A stretch of 32,811 bases of DNA from JBIKLM01 sp044375105 (GTDB lineage Bacteria; Planctomycetota; UBA1135; GCA-002686595), in NCBI GenBank assembly GCA_044375105.1, contig JBILNK010000028.1, forward strand, positions 1 through 32,811. The letters are read 5' to 3'. A program made the translations under genes and the position numbers. Numbering within the stretch: position 1 is the stretch's first letter; every line of letters starts with the position of its first letter. The notes under the pieces are model-generated. The model searched no databases. It saw nothing but the letters and a program-made list of their open reading frames with translations, and was not told where the DNA came from. Below are positions 23,785-32,676 of this stretch, piece after piece.

Positions 23785-24467
23785 GCTTCGTATATGCAGT
23801 CTGCGTCAGGCGTGGGTCTGCGGCAAGCGCGGTATCCGATCGGGTGTGATGTCGCGAGGCCGCTGGGGGCGCTGGGCAGGCGGGGGAGATTCGGGGAGCG
23901 GCGCGGGCAGAGCGGCTGGCTCGGCTGGCTTGCTGGGGGCTGGAGTTCTTCTGGGGGGGACCGGGTACTTGGGGGGGGGCATCGGTCCTCGGGATGTCCG
24001 CGGACCCGGCGCCGGGGGGAGGGTGCGAGGACCGGGTTTTCCGGAGGTCGCGGCCAGCGGGGCGGCCGCCCGGCCTTAGCCGCCCCGAGCGGGGGCGCCA
24101 GCCTGAGGCCCGGGGAAGGCAGGCAGGATGAGGAAACGTCCCTGCCCCCGTCAGGGCGGGGCGGACCCGGGTTCCGGGGCCGGAGGTCCGGCTGGATTGC
24201 GCCAGAGGGCCACTCGGCTTGGGATTCCTGGCCAAGTCCTGAGGTCGAACGGCATGGGAGCCAGCCGAGCGGTTACCTGCCCAGCCCAAGTGCTTAGAGC
24301 TCCCGTGGGGCGCTGTGAGCCCCCGTTTTAGCTACTCAGGGAGTCCCTAGATCGGGAAAATCCCCCCGCCCCTCGATTGGCGCCCTAAATTCACTTAACA
24401 GACACCAGCGTTACAGCTCCCACCCTGGGCACCGGTCCTCCCGGGGTCCGAGCAGAGTTTCCCGCCG
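23785..24467. other. Long G-rich intergenic stretch
   Basis: About 683 bases with no credible gene. It contains several G7-G9 runs on the plus strand (23930-23990), a perfect 8-bp hairpin GGGGCGGC / GCCGCCCC (24059-24066 / 24079-24086), and a more AT-containing patch near 24380-24415 that may hold the promoter of the TSP3-repeat gene. The short palindrome AGGGA-G-TCCCT occurs near 24340. Open frames are Gly/Arg-rich without family features. Confidence 0.5.
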
Positions 24468-25484
24468 ATGCACGAAGCTCCCCAGATCGCCGCAGCCGGG
24501 TCCTCCGCAGCCAGCTCGCCTGGCTCGCTGCCCCGCTCCGTTGTTGGCCAGCCGGCCCGGCTAGCCGGACGCCTTCGGCCGGTTGTCGCCGGCTGGGGCC
24601 TGCTTTCTAGTCTGGCCCACGGGCTCGGCGGTGCTGGGATTGCTGTGGCCCTCGGTCTTTGGCTCGCCAAGCCTAGCGATCTCGCCGCGAGTGAACTGCC
24701 CCCTGGCGGTGATCAGGACGCGGATGGCCTGCTCAACACCCAAGAGGTGATCTTCGGGACAGACCCCCTGCATGCCGATACCGACCGCGACGGCTTCGCG
24801 GACCTGGTGGAGCTCGCCCGGCAAAGCGACCCAGTGGAAGCGAGTTCGCAGCCCGTTCCCGAGGCCCAGCTCAGCGTCGGCCTGGCCGCTGTCAGCGACG
24901 GATCCACGGTTCTGCTGACCACGGCGGTGTATGTGCCCGGCGACCACCAGGGCGGCCTCAACCTGGCCTTTGGCCTGCTTTTCGACGGCATTCTTCTGGA
25001 GATCCCGTTCCAGAACCTGGCCCCGATCAGTCTGATCGAGAGTCAGCTGATCCCGGGCGAGAGCGGCCTGGTCCTCAAGCTCAGCACTCCGATCCCCGAC
25101 GCGCTCCTGCAGTCCCTTGGCAACAGCTCGATCTTCGCCTCCCTGGGGCTTGGCGCCGGTGGGCCCGCATTGTCCGCTGCGGTGGTCAATCTCCAGCCGC
25201 AGGGCGGCATCCTGACTCAGGCGCGCCAGACCAGCCAAGGCACCGGCCCCCAAGGCTTGATCTATCAGCCGATCGTCCCACCGGCGAATCTGCCGATGGA
25301 GTATCAGAAGGACAAGATCTGCCAGCAGATGACCATTCCCGTCGGCCAGAGCGGGGCGACCCAGATCCTGCTGGTGGAATCGTCGGAATGCGTCCCCGCC
25401 GCCGGCTACTGCATCCCCGGCTGCGCGAACGAGATCGGCAACACCCTGGAAGTGATCGACCCGGTGGCCCTGATCGGGGGCTGA
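24468..25484 (+). CDS. Membrane-anchored protein with TSP3-type calcium repeats
   Basis: About 338 residues. One hydrophobic segment near residues 45-68 (LLSSLAHGLGGAGIAVALGLWLA) is a signal anchor. Next come two thrombospondin type-3-like units, DQDADGLLNTQEVIFGTDPLHADTDRDGFADLVELARQSDP, with the D-x-D-x-D-G pattern that binds calcium and the GTDP spacer. The C-terminal ~210 residues are beta-rich and unrecognised, with four late Cys (KICQQ, SSECVPAAGYCIPGC) that could form disulfides outside the cytoplasm. Proteins of this layout are usually cell-surface or secreted structural/adhesive parts. It stands alone upstream of the sigma-factor operon. Confidence 0.75.
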   Translation: MHEAPQIAAAGSSAASSPGSLPRSVVGQPARLAGRLRPVVAGWGLLSSLAHGLGGAGIAVALGLWLAKPSDLAASELPPGGDQDADGLLNTQEVIFGTDPLHADTDRDGFADLVELARQSDPVEASSQPVPEAQLSVGLAAVSDGSTVLLTTAVYVPGDHQGGLNLAFGLLFDGILLEIPFQNLAPISLIESQLIPGESGLVLKLSTPIPDALLQSLGNSSIFASLGLGAGGPALSAAVVNLQPQGGILTQARQTSQGTGPQGLIYQPIVPPANLPMEYQKDKICQQMTIPVGQSGATQILLVESSECVPAAGYCIPGCANEIGNTLEVIDPVALIGG

Positions 25485-25812
25485 TTCGGGACGATGGGGG
25501 CCGGGACACCCTTGCCCCCCCGCTGCCCCGGTGTGCCGAAGGCATCCAGCGCATCGCCCGGGGTAGCTGAGGGCAGGCGGGTGGGCGGGGCTAGGCGCAA
25601 CCGGGGGCGAGCCCGGAATTGCTGGGTTTTCCTCGGGGGGGCTGATCGGGTCCGAGCGCGTCGGGAAATTTCAGGGTTTGCCCGTCCCAGATCCTGGGCA
25701 GGGCTGCCCGGCGGGCCCCCGGGAGGTAGGATCCCGGATGAGTTCTCGGCCAAGAGTTCCCTCCCAGAACCCGGAACTTCCCGGGGCCCACTGGCGTCCT
25801 AGCCGCTGAATC
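25485..25812. other. Leader region of the sigma-factor operon
   Basis: About 328 bases without a gene. It is G-rich and includes a self-complementary patch around CCCGGCGGGCCCCCGGG near 25705-25725. Its last 40 bases carry a candidate ECF-type promoter (25773-25798), annotated separately. Confidence 0.5.
25773..25798 (+). promoter_or_regulatory. Candidate ECF-sigma promoter (GGAAC-N17-CGTC)
   Basis: GGAACTT begins at 25773 and CGTC lies at 25795-25798, a 17-base spacing between GGAAC and CGTC, as in many ECF sigma-dependent promoters. It sits just before the sigma gene, so self-activation is likely. Transcription would start about 25804, only some 8 bases before the ATG, implying a leaderless or nearly leaderless message; no ribosome-binding site is visible there. 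Confidence 0.5.
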
Positions 25813-26421
25813 ATGCGCCTCGACCCCGACCAGGACCTGGTCCAGGAATGCCAGGCAGCCCCTCCCCAGGGGCTGGATGGAGCCTTCGAGCAGCTCTACG
25901 AGCGCTATCGAGACCGCGTCTACAACGTCTGCTACCGGATCACGGGCAACGCGACCGACGCCCTGGATGCCTCCCAGGAGACGTTTGGAACCCTGTTCCG
26001 CAAGATCCAGGAGTTCCGCTTCCAGTCGCGCTTTTCGAGCTGGGTCTATCGCATCGCCGTCAATGCCTCGATCGACCTGAAGCGTCGCCAGCGCTCGCGC
26101 CAGGCGAGCTCCCTGGAGGCTTCCTGGGACCAGTCCGACGAGGATGTGGCCCGCCTGGACGTGGTGGACGAGCGCCTGGAAATGCCCTCCCAGGCAGCAT
26201 CCCGCCACGAGCTCGAGGCCGAGATCCAGCGCGCGATCGCGCGGCTGAGCCCCAAGCTGAGGGCGATCACCGTCCTGCGCTACGTCGAGAGCCTGGCCTA
26301 CGAGGAAATCGCCGAAACGCTCCAGATCTCCCTGGGCACCGTCAAATCCCGCCTCGCTAGGGCGCACGCCGCCCTCGACCGCGAGCTGGGACCCGCCCTC
26401 GACAAACATTATCTCGGCTGA
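25813..26421 (+). CDS. ECF (RpoE-like) RNA polymerase sigma factor
   Basis: About 202 residues. Region 2 covers roughly 20-95: AFEQLYERYRDRVYNVCYRI, DALDASQETFGTLFRKI, FRFQSRFSSWVYRIAVNASIDLKRR, which binds core polymerase and the -10 element. Region 4 covers about 140-190: AIARLSPKLRAITVLRYVESLAYEEIAETLQISLGTVKSRLARAHAAL, a helix-turn-helix for the -35 element. An acidic linker joins them and no region 3 is present, the ECF layout. It is followed by an anti-sigma-like membrane protein and an RseB-like lipoprotein, so it most likely answers envelope stress. A GGAAC...CGTC promoter directly upstream suggests autoregulation. Confidence 0.95.
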   Translation: MRLDPDQDLVQECQAAPPQGLDGAFEQLYERYRDRVYNVCYRITGNATDALDASQETFGTLFRKIQEFRFQSRFSSWVYRIAVNASIDLKRRQRSRQASSLEASWDQSDEDVARLDVVDERLEMPSQAASRHELEAEIQRAIARLSPKLRAITVLRYVESLAYEEIAETLQISLGTVKSRLARAHAALDRELGPALDKHYLG

Positions 26422-26490
26422 CGGCCACCCGGCTCGCCCCGCCGCCGTCCGCGACCTCCTTGCCCCGCGACCCGCTGCCCCCCCGATCCA

Positions 26491-27048
26491 ATGTCCGACG
26501 CATGCCCTGAATCGCACCAGCCCGGAGATCCCCGGCTGGCGGCCCTGCTGGCCGAGCTCCCGCGCCTGGCGGCGCCCCGGGAGCTGGATGAGCGCGTGCG
26601 CCTCGAGCTCTCGACGCGCCTGCCGTTGGCCCGCCTGCTGGGCGACCTTCAGCGCGGCCCCGCCCCGCGTGTGCTCGATCGCCTGGTCGCAGAAGAGCTG
26701 GCCAAACCCTCCGCTGGTGTGGAGCGCCTGGTCGCCAGCCTGCCGCGCCTATCTGCCCCGACGGAAGTAGCCGCCTTCCCCCGGCCCGACCGGCCGATCC
26801 GTTCCATTCGACTTGCCTACGGCGCTTTCGCCGCCGCGGCCTTGCTGCTGCTCGGGCTGGCCTGGCGCTGGACAGGCTCCCAGGTGGAGTCGGATCAAGA
26901 CCAGCTGGCCCAGGCCCCGCAAAGGCCCCAGCGTCCGGCGCCGCGCTTCGAGCTGCGCCCGCTGTCGGCGGGGGCTCTCGATCCCCTGGCGCGCGAGCTG
27001 TTCGAATCGATCGACCAGGGCCGCAGCCAGCTCGGGGAGGGTGGCTGA
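26491..27048 (+). CDS. Single-pass anti-sigma factor-like membrane protein (RseA-like position)
   Basis: About 185 residues. The N-terminal ~105 residues are helical, with repeated Leu-rich segments (RLAALLAELPRLAAPRELDERVRLEL, PRVLDRLVAEELAKP, LVASLPRLSAP), which would be the cytoplasmic sigma-binding part. One transmembrane helix (LAYGAFAAAALLLLGLAW) lies near 108-126. The remaining ~60 residues (Gln/Pro/Arg-rich, then LDPLARELFESIDQG) would be periplasmic. No zinc-type HxxxCxxC anti-sigma motif is present. Identity as anti-sigma factor rests on topology and position between the sigma gene and an RseB-like gene; the protein is not recognisable by strong motif. The next start follows its stop by two bases. 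Confidence 0.7.
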   Translation: MSDACPESHQPGDPRLAALLAELPRLAAPRELDERVRLELSTRLPLARLLGDLQRGPAPRVLDRLVAEELAKPSAGVERLVASLPRLSAPTEVAAFPRPDRPIRSIRLAYGAFAAAALLLLGLAWRWTGSQVESDQDQLAQAPQRPQRPAPRFELRPLSAGALDPLARELFESIDQGRSQLGEGG

Positions 27049-27050
27049 CC

Positions 27051-28154
27051 ATGGCCGCTTCGCGACGCATCCGCCCCGCGGCGGGCCTGGTATTCGGTTT
27101 GCTCGGTTTGGCCTCGAGCTGCACCGAGGGCCAACTCGATCCCCAGAACCAAGCGGCGGTGATCGAGATCCTCGAGCAGCTGGCCGCTGCCCCCGCGCAG
27201 GTGGCCCACAGCGGCGAGCGCCTGGTCGAAATCTTCGGGACCGGCGATCAGGCTGGTCAACAGCTGGCCCACCGAGAGCGGATCCAGACCGACGGCCAGG
27301 GTGGTTTTGCACTCGAACCCCTGCAGGTCCTGGCCGGCGGAGGCCTCGATGAATTCAGCTACCTATCGCGCCAGATCGCCCGTGCCGGTTTCAACTTCCG
27401 GTATCGCGATCTGCAGATCGTTTCGCCGCAGCTGCTGGTGCAGAACTACCTGATCACCAGCTATGGCACCAAGACCTTGGTAGCCGGCCGCAACTGTGTC
27501 CAGTTGAGCCTCCAGCGCCGCGTCCTGCAGGGCGACCCCCCCGATCGCCGCTACGTGATCGACCTGGACGCGACCTCCCACCTCGTGCTGCAATTCCAGG
27601 AATTCGCGGCCGACGGGACGCTGCTCGCGCGCTCGGTCTATCAGTCCTACACACCCGGGGTCCCCGCGGGCATGGTGCCGCGGGCGCTCGCCAATCAAGA
27701 GCAACCGTTGGCGCTCGGAGCCGAGCTCGAGGCGGCCCTGGGCTTCCCCGTCCAGCTGCCGGCCTTCGCCCCGGTCGGTTACGAGTTCCAGAGCAGCGCC
27801 AAGGTCGTCGACGCCCAGGGGCGGGCTTGGGCCAAGCTGCTCTATTCCGACGGCATCGAAGAACTGTTCCTGCTGGTTCGACATAGCCCTGCCCCCGGCG
27901 AAGCGCGCCTCCAGGCCCTCTCCAGCGCGCAGGCCGGTCATGCTCAGGGCGCCGGGGTCGGGCAGTCCTTCGGACCGTCGACCTCCGGCTCCGAGAAACC
28001 GGCAGCCGCTGGCCTGGAGCCAGGGCACCTCGGCTTCTACGAGGAGGGCTCGCTGCGTGTCATCCAGGGCTGGATCCACGATTGGCAGATGGTCGCCGTG
28101 GGTCGTGTTCCGCTGATCGAGCTTCAGCTGCTGGTCGAATCAGCGCTGCCCTGA
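27051..28154 (+). CDS. RseB/MucB-like envelope-stress regulator, lipoprotein
   Basis: About 367 residues. Signal sequence with lipobox LASSC, so it is probably lipid-anchored, unlike the soluble periplasmic RseB of E. coli. The N-terminal LolA/LolB-like domain includes YGTKTLVAGRNCVQLSLQRR and RRYVIDLDATSHLVLQFQEFAADGTLLARSVY, the strand pattern of RseB that senses mislocalised lipids or LPS. The C-terminal domain has LPAFAPVGYEFQS and AKLLYSDGIEELFLLVRH, resembling the smaller RseB domain that contacts RseA. An inserted Ser/Gly/Ala-rich loop separates the last strands. With the sigma and anti-sigma genes it forms a three-gene relay, with a two-base gap to the gene before. Confidence 0.75.
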   Translation: MAASRRIRPAAGLVFGLLGLASSCTEGQLDPQNQAAVIEILEQLAAAPAQVAHSGERLVEIFGTGDQAGQQLAHRERIQTDGQGGFALEPLQVLAGGGLDEFSYLSRQIARAGFNFRYRDLQIVSPQLLVQNYLITSYGTKTLVAGRNCVQLSLQRRVLQGDPPDRRYVIDLDATSHLVLQFQEFAADGTLLARSVYQSYTPGVPAGMVPRALANQEQPLALGAELEAALGFPVQLPAFAPVGYEFQSSAKVVDAQGRAWAKLLYSDGIEELFLLVRHSPAPGEARLQALSSAQAGHAQGAGVGQSFGPSTSGSEKPAAAGLEPGHLGFYEEGSLRVIQGWIHDWQMVAVGRVPLIELQLLVESALP

Positions 28155-28469
28155 CCGTCGCAAGATTGACCCTCACGGCCTGCGTCGGAGCGGTCTTAAC
28201 AGCCTTGTGGAGTCGGTTCGTCAGCCCCCGGGTCAGTCCGGTGGCTGGGATCCCGATGGTGTGGAGATGGCCTGGGATGGAGTTGGCCCCATGGCCTACC
28301 AGGATGGCGGCGGCGCCGATGCAACCCAACCGGGTGCCCCGTCCCCCGTTTCGGATCCGACGGCTCGGCATGCTTCTGTCCCGGCGGCCGCTTTGGATAG
28401 CGCCAGCAGCGGGGGGCGGCGGCCGCTCAGGGGTTGCCCTAGGGATCTGCCGCGGGTGAGGATGGTGTT
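28155..28469. other. Intergenic stretch, no gene seen
   Basis: About 315 bases between two plus-strand genes. A short open frame (28207-28473) has no ribosome site or family features and is rich in Gly/Asp/Pro, so I do not call it. No terminator with a T-run is visible. Confidence 0.4.
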
Positions 28470-29090
28470 GTGAACTCTAGTGAACCCGAATCAGACCCGG
28501 CCGCGGAGTCTACGGCTCCGGGCGAGGTGCAAAAGGCCGCCTCGGGCCCCCTGGCCGGCGCGGGGCCCCTCGAGCCCGTGCTTGCCTGGCTGGTGGAGGA
28601 CCTCGAAGTCCTGTCCGGGCGAAGGGTGAAGGCTGAAGCGGCCTCCCTCGAAAGAGGTTCGGGGCGCCCGAGCGGGATCGGACAAGTCGGCCTCTGCTTT
28701 CGCTTCTCCCTCGATCGCTTGGCGGACAGCTTCGTCGGCCTGCTGGTGATCTCTTGGCGCGACGCGGCCTTCCTTGCGGGGGCCTTCGATCTCGTGCCGG
28801 AGGCGGACCTGCCCGCGCTGCGCCAGGCTAGCGGGCCCGACGCCGCTGTGAAGCGGCGCCTGCTCAAGCTTGGTCCCTACCTGGCGGGCAGCTTGGAAGC
28901 GGGTTTGGCAGAGATCGGGTTCGGAGGCCTGCTGGTGCGCTTCGAGACCTGCCAAGGGCTGCGCGCCGATCAGGGGCCTTCCCTTGGCGGTGCGGGTCCG
29001 CCCTGGTCCTGCGCACGCTTTACTCTGGCCTTCGAAGGCCACGAAGCCGGGCCGGCCAGTCTGCTGATCGAGCAGGCCGCCCTGGCCTGA
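28470..29090 (+). CDS. Unrecognised cytoplasmic protein, possibly CheC/CheX-like fold
   Basis: About 206 residues from a GTG at 28470, with GTGAGGA just upstream as ribosome site. After an acidic, disordered-looking N-terminus (about 30 residues), the body alternates strands and helices: LCFRFSLDRLADSFVGLLVISW, RDAAFLAGAFDLVPEADLPAL, VKRRLLKLGPYLAGSLEAGLAEIGFGGLLVRFETCQG, FTLAFEGHEAGPASLLIEQ. The layout of a domain inspecting an oligomer with a long central helix recalls CheC/CheX/FliN-associated proteins, but no signature is present and this is only a suggestion. There is no signal peptide. The downstream unknown gene begins 113 bases later and could be co-transcribed. Confidence 0.6.
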   Translation: MNSSEPESDPAAESTAPGEVQKAASGPLAGAGPLEPVLAWLVEDLEVLSGRRVKAEAASLERGSGRPSGIGQVGLCFRFSLDRLADSFVGLLVISWRDAAFLAGAFDLVPEADLPALRQASGPDAAVKRRLLKLGPYLAGSLEAGLAEIGFGGLLVRFETCQGLRADQGPSLGGAGPPWSCARFTLAFEGHEAGPASLLIEQAALA

Positions 29091-29203
29091 CCCACGTGCG
29101 ACCTTGCGTCGGCGGAATGCACCGGAAAGATTTTCCGCGCCCCTCGCTGGTCCGCCCGGACGAGCTCAGCGGGATATGTTTTGGCGTCCGCAGAGGAATC
29201 CCG

Positions 29204-29665
29204 GTGAATATGGAACAGCAACCCGAAGAGCAACGCGAGAACTGCCAGAAGAACCTCGAATCCCCGGCTTACCGGCAGCGGCTGATGCGCAAGCTCAACT
29301 GCTTGATCGCCGTGCTCGAAGTGGCCACTGCCAAGGTGCGTCGCTCCCTGGAGCACAAAGACGCCGACGTCGAGCGCCTGGGCCGCATCCAGCAGAACCT
29401 GAGCGAAACCCTGGCGGTCTGCCGCCGGGCCAAGTCGGCTCTGGAAAAGCGTGATGCGCTCCCCGAGGGACTTCCTGCCCAGTTGGCGGCAGCCGAAGCG
29501 CTGGCCGCACCCGGCACCGAGCCGGTGCTGCGCGCACGGCGGGGCCGCATGGTCGAGATGAGCTCGAACCTCGAATTCGAGCGCTTCCGGCGCCGCGCTC
29601 CGATCACCCGGGCCGACCTGAGCGCGGTCGACTGGAACAAGCTCAGCGCCGAGCTGCTCGGCTGA
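29204..29665 (+). CDS. Unrecognised small helical protein
   Basis: About 153 residues from the GTG at 29204, preferred because AGAGGA lies 6 bases upstream; the ATG two codons later is the alternative, and a frame reaching back to 29096 lacks a ribosome site. The N-terminal two-thirds are charged helices (NLESPAYRQRLMRKLNCLIAVL, AKVRRSLEHKDADVERLGRIQQNL, VCRRAKSALEKR) that could form a coiled-coil hairpin. The C-terminal third is basic (RARRGRMVEM, FERFRRRAP) and ends SAVDWNKLSAELLG. No signal peptide and no family recognised. A hairpin with a T-run follows 67 bases after the stop. Confidence 0.6.
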   Translation: MNMEQQPEEQRENCQKNLESPAYRQRLMRKLNCLIAVLEVATAKVRRSLEHKDADVERLGRIQQNLSETLAVCRRAKSALEKRDALPEGLPAQLAAAEALAAPGTEPVLRARRGRMVEMSSNLEFERFRRRAPITRADLSAVDWNKLSAELLG

Positions 29666-29731
29666 GGTCGCAGGCCGGCGCCGACCCGGACCGGGCCCGA
29701 GCCAGGCAGTGTTGCGCTGGCAGTCCTTACG

Positions 29732-29768
29732 GAGATCGATTCAGGCCGAGCCCGAGTCGATCTCTGGT
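29732..29768 (+). terminator. Hairpin terminator candidate
   Basis: GAGATCGA (29732-29739) and TCGATCTC (29757-29764) form a perfect 8-bp stem with a nested GGC-CGA-GCC mini-stem in the loop. The short run TGGTTTT follows (to 29771). Placed 67 bases after the small helical protein gene, it is a plausible intrinsic terminator. Confidence 0.5.
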
Positions 29769-29772
29769 TTTG

Positions 29773-29855
29773 ATGTGAGCCCGTCGGTCTGCCGACGCGC
29801 CTAGGCCGTCGAACCACGCCTCGCGGCCTCCAGGGGGCGCCGTAGGGGCTCACAT
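29773..29855. repeat. 10-bp inverted repeat including the nadE stop codon
   Basis: ATGTGAGCCC (29773-29782) and GGGCTCACAT (29846-29855) are exact complements 63 bases apart. The right copy is the last Met codon, the stop codon and next bases of nadE on the minus strand. Between them is a small perfect hairpin CGTCGG-TCTG-CCGACG. Together they could fold at the end of the nadE message. Confidence 0.6.
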
Positions 29856-30686
29856 GCCCCAGTCGCGTAGATAGCGGAAGTCGTGTCCGATCGTGCGTTC
29901 CGACAGTTTGGCGATCACCGGCGGCAGGCGCTTGTACTGGTTGCGCACGATGCGTTGCGCGATCTTCTTGACCACCTCCGCGGGGAAGCCTTCTTGGAGC
30001 AGATCGTCGACCCGCATGCGCCGATCGACGAGCCGCCATAGGATCGCGTCCGCGAAGGCGTAGCTGAAGCCCAGGTCCCCTTCGTCGGTCTGTCCGGCTG
30101 TCAGGTCGGCGCTGGGGGGCTTGTCGAGGATCTCCGGCGGCACATCGAGGTGCCGTGCCAGCTGATAGACCTGGTGCTTGTAGAGGTCGCCCAGCGGGTT
30201 GAGCGCGTGGGCGGAATCGCCGAATTGGGTCGTGTAGCCGAGCAGCATTTCGGTCTTGTTGCTGGTGCCGACCACCAAGCCCTTCCATTCGACCGACAGG
30301 TCGTAGAGCACCAGCATGCGCTGGCGCGCCATGACGTTTCCGCGGCGCGTGGGATCCTGGACCTTCTCTTGCTCGAGATAGGCGTCGACCGGCGCGCTGA
30401 TGTCGATGCGCCGCAGCGGGGTTCCCAGGCGCCGGGCCAGCAGCTCGGCGTGCTCCAGGCTCGTTCGCGCCGAGGAGCGATAAGGCAGGGCCACGCAGAG
30501 CACGTTCTCGGGGCCGAAGGCGCGCGCCGCCAGGGCCGCCGAGAGCGCCGAGTCCACCCCGCCCGAAAGCCCGAGCAGCACGCGCTGGAAGCCGGCCTGG
30601 GAGACTTCTTCGCGCAGGAAGCTGACCAGCAGCTCCTCGGCCAGTTCGCACTGGATGTCGAGCTCTTTGTTCTCCGGGTTCTTCAT
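29850..30686 (-). CDS. nadE: NAD+ synthetase, synthetase subunit
   Basis: About 278 residues from ATG 30686. The PP-loop GLSGGVDSALS near residue 40 binds ATP. VVGTSNKTEMLLGYTTQFGDSAHALNPLGDLYKHQVYQLA and PSADLTAGQTDEGDLGFSY are the diagnostic NAD synthetase blocks for deamido-NAD adenylation and amidation. The size fits a stand-alone synthetase domain lacking the fused glutaminase. The upstream gene, overlapping by ATGA, encodes a nitrilase-type amidohydrolase that would supply ammonia, so the two probably form a split glutamine-dependent enzyme. The last step of NAD synthesis, cytoplasmic. The frame is open further upstream but antisense to nothing useful, and the overlap start is well supported. 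Confidence 0.95.
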   Translation of the reverse strand: MKNPENKELDIQCELAEELLVSFLREEVSQAGFQRVLLGLSGGVDSALSAALAARAFGPENVLCVALPYRSSARTSLEHAELLARRLGTPLRRIDISAPVDAYLEQEKVQDPTRRGNVMARQRMLVLYDLSVEWKGLVVGTSNKTEMLLGYTTQFGDSAHALNPLGDLYKHQVYQLARHLDVPPEILDKPPSADLTAGQTDEGDLGFSYAFADAILWRLVDRRMRVDDLLQEGFPAEVVKKIAQRIVRNQYKRLPPVIAKLSERTIGHDFRYLRDWGM

Positions 30687-31612
30687 GGGCGCCTCGGGCG
30701 CGGATTGCGGCCGCGATCGTCGGGCTCGCTCTCGGACCGGCTCGGGGAAGCCGCCGGGGCCGGCAGCGGCGGGTGCAGAGCGCGCTCGAGTGCATCGAGC
30801 AGCACTTGAGGGCGCTCGTCCCGCCGCAGCGGTGTGCGCACGCGGGTGCGCTCGAGCGTCGCCGAATTGAGGCGCTGATCGAGCCGCCCGGGCGATAGGC
30901 CTTCGAGTTGGGCGCGTCGCCGTCCCTCGGGGCCGAAGATCGCGCTGTGGCCCGCGAAACCGATCCCATCCTCCCAACCGACGCGATTGCAATACAGAAT
31001 CCAGCACTGGAACAAGAGCGCCTGGGCCGAGAGCAGGGTGTCCCACACGGCGACCGAGCGTAGGCCCTCGTCGCCCGCCGAGATGCCGCGGGCCGGGCTG
31101 GCGCTGGGCACGATCAGAGCGTCGCAGCGCTCGAGGAAATAGGTGTAGCCGCCGCCCACGTGCCAGAAGTCTTCGCAGATGCTGAGCCCCAGTCGACCCA
31201 GGCGGCTCTCGATCGGACGGAAATCTGCACCGGGTGCGAAGTCGCGCGCTTCGTCGAACATCCCGTAGGACACGAGGTGCACCTTGCGATGCACGTGCAG
31301 CACTCGCCCACCCTCCAGGAAGGCCATGGCGTTGTAGAGCTGGTCCCCGGGTCCGTGCTCGACGAAGCCGACCACGATCGACAGCTCGTTCGACATGGCC
31401 AGCAGGCGGGCCAGCAGCGGATCTTCGAGGCGTATGGCCAGGTCGTTGACCTGGTCCTTCAGGAAATAGCCCGTTAGGGACAGCTCGGGGAAGACCAGCA
31501 GGTCGATGCCCTGGCGGCGGGCCGCGTCGACTTCGCGCAGGTGCAGTTCGAGGTTGTGCTTGAGGTCGCCCAGCGTGGGGTTGAGCTGGCTCAGGCGCAC
31601 CGTGCAGTCCAT
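30683..31612 (-). CDS. Nitrilase-superfamily amidohydrolase, probable glutaminase partner of NadE
   Basis: About 309 residues from ATG 31612 (MDCTVRLSQLNPTLGDLKHN). The catalytic triad of carbon-nitrogen hydrolases is visible: Glu in LLVFPELSLTGYF, Lys in VHRKVHLV, Cys in LGLSICEDFWH. The opening QLNPTLGDLKHN and ELSLTGY match the glutaminase domain normally fused to the N-terminus of glutamine-dependent NAD synthetases. The last ~50 residues are Pro/Arg/Ser-rich and probably disordered. Its stop overlaps the nadE start as ATGA, so it is translated just before the synthetase. I infer that it delivers ammonia from glutamine to NadE; a free amidase role is the alternative. Confidence 0.88.
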   Translation of the reverse strand: MDCTVRLSQLNPTLGDLKHNLELHLREVDAARRQGIDLLVFPELSLTGYFLKDQVNDLAIRLEDPLLARLLAMSNELSIVVGFVEHGPGDQLYNAMAFLEGGRVLHVHRKVHLVSYGMFDEARDFAPGADFRPIESRLGRLGLSICEDFWHVGGGYTYFLERCDALIVPSASPARGISAGDEGLRSVAVWDTLLSAQALLFQCWILYCNRVGWEDGIGFAGHSAIFGPEGRRRAQLEGLSPGRLDQRLNSATLERTRVRTPLRRDERPQVLLDALERALHPPLPAPAASPSRSESEPDDRGRNPRPRRP

Positions 31613-31671
31613 GGCTCGAGAGGGGGGCGTGGGTCGCGGTCGGGAGGCCGGGGGGAAGGCCGCGGGGGCGG

Positions 31672-32676
<1,005 letters not shown>

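Noticed and set aside
28207..28473. 88-codon open frame after the RseB-like gene
   Set aside because: No ribosome-binding site, Gly/Asp/Pro-rich translation, and it runs into the start of the next gene.
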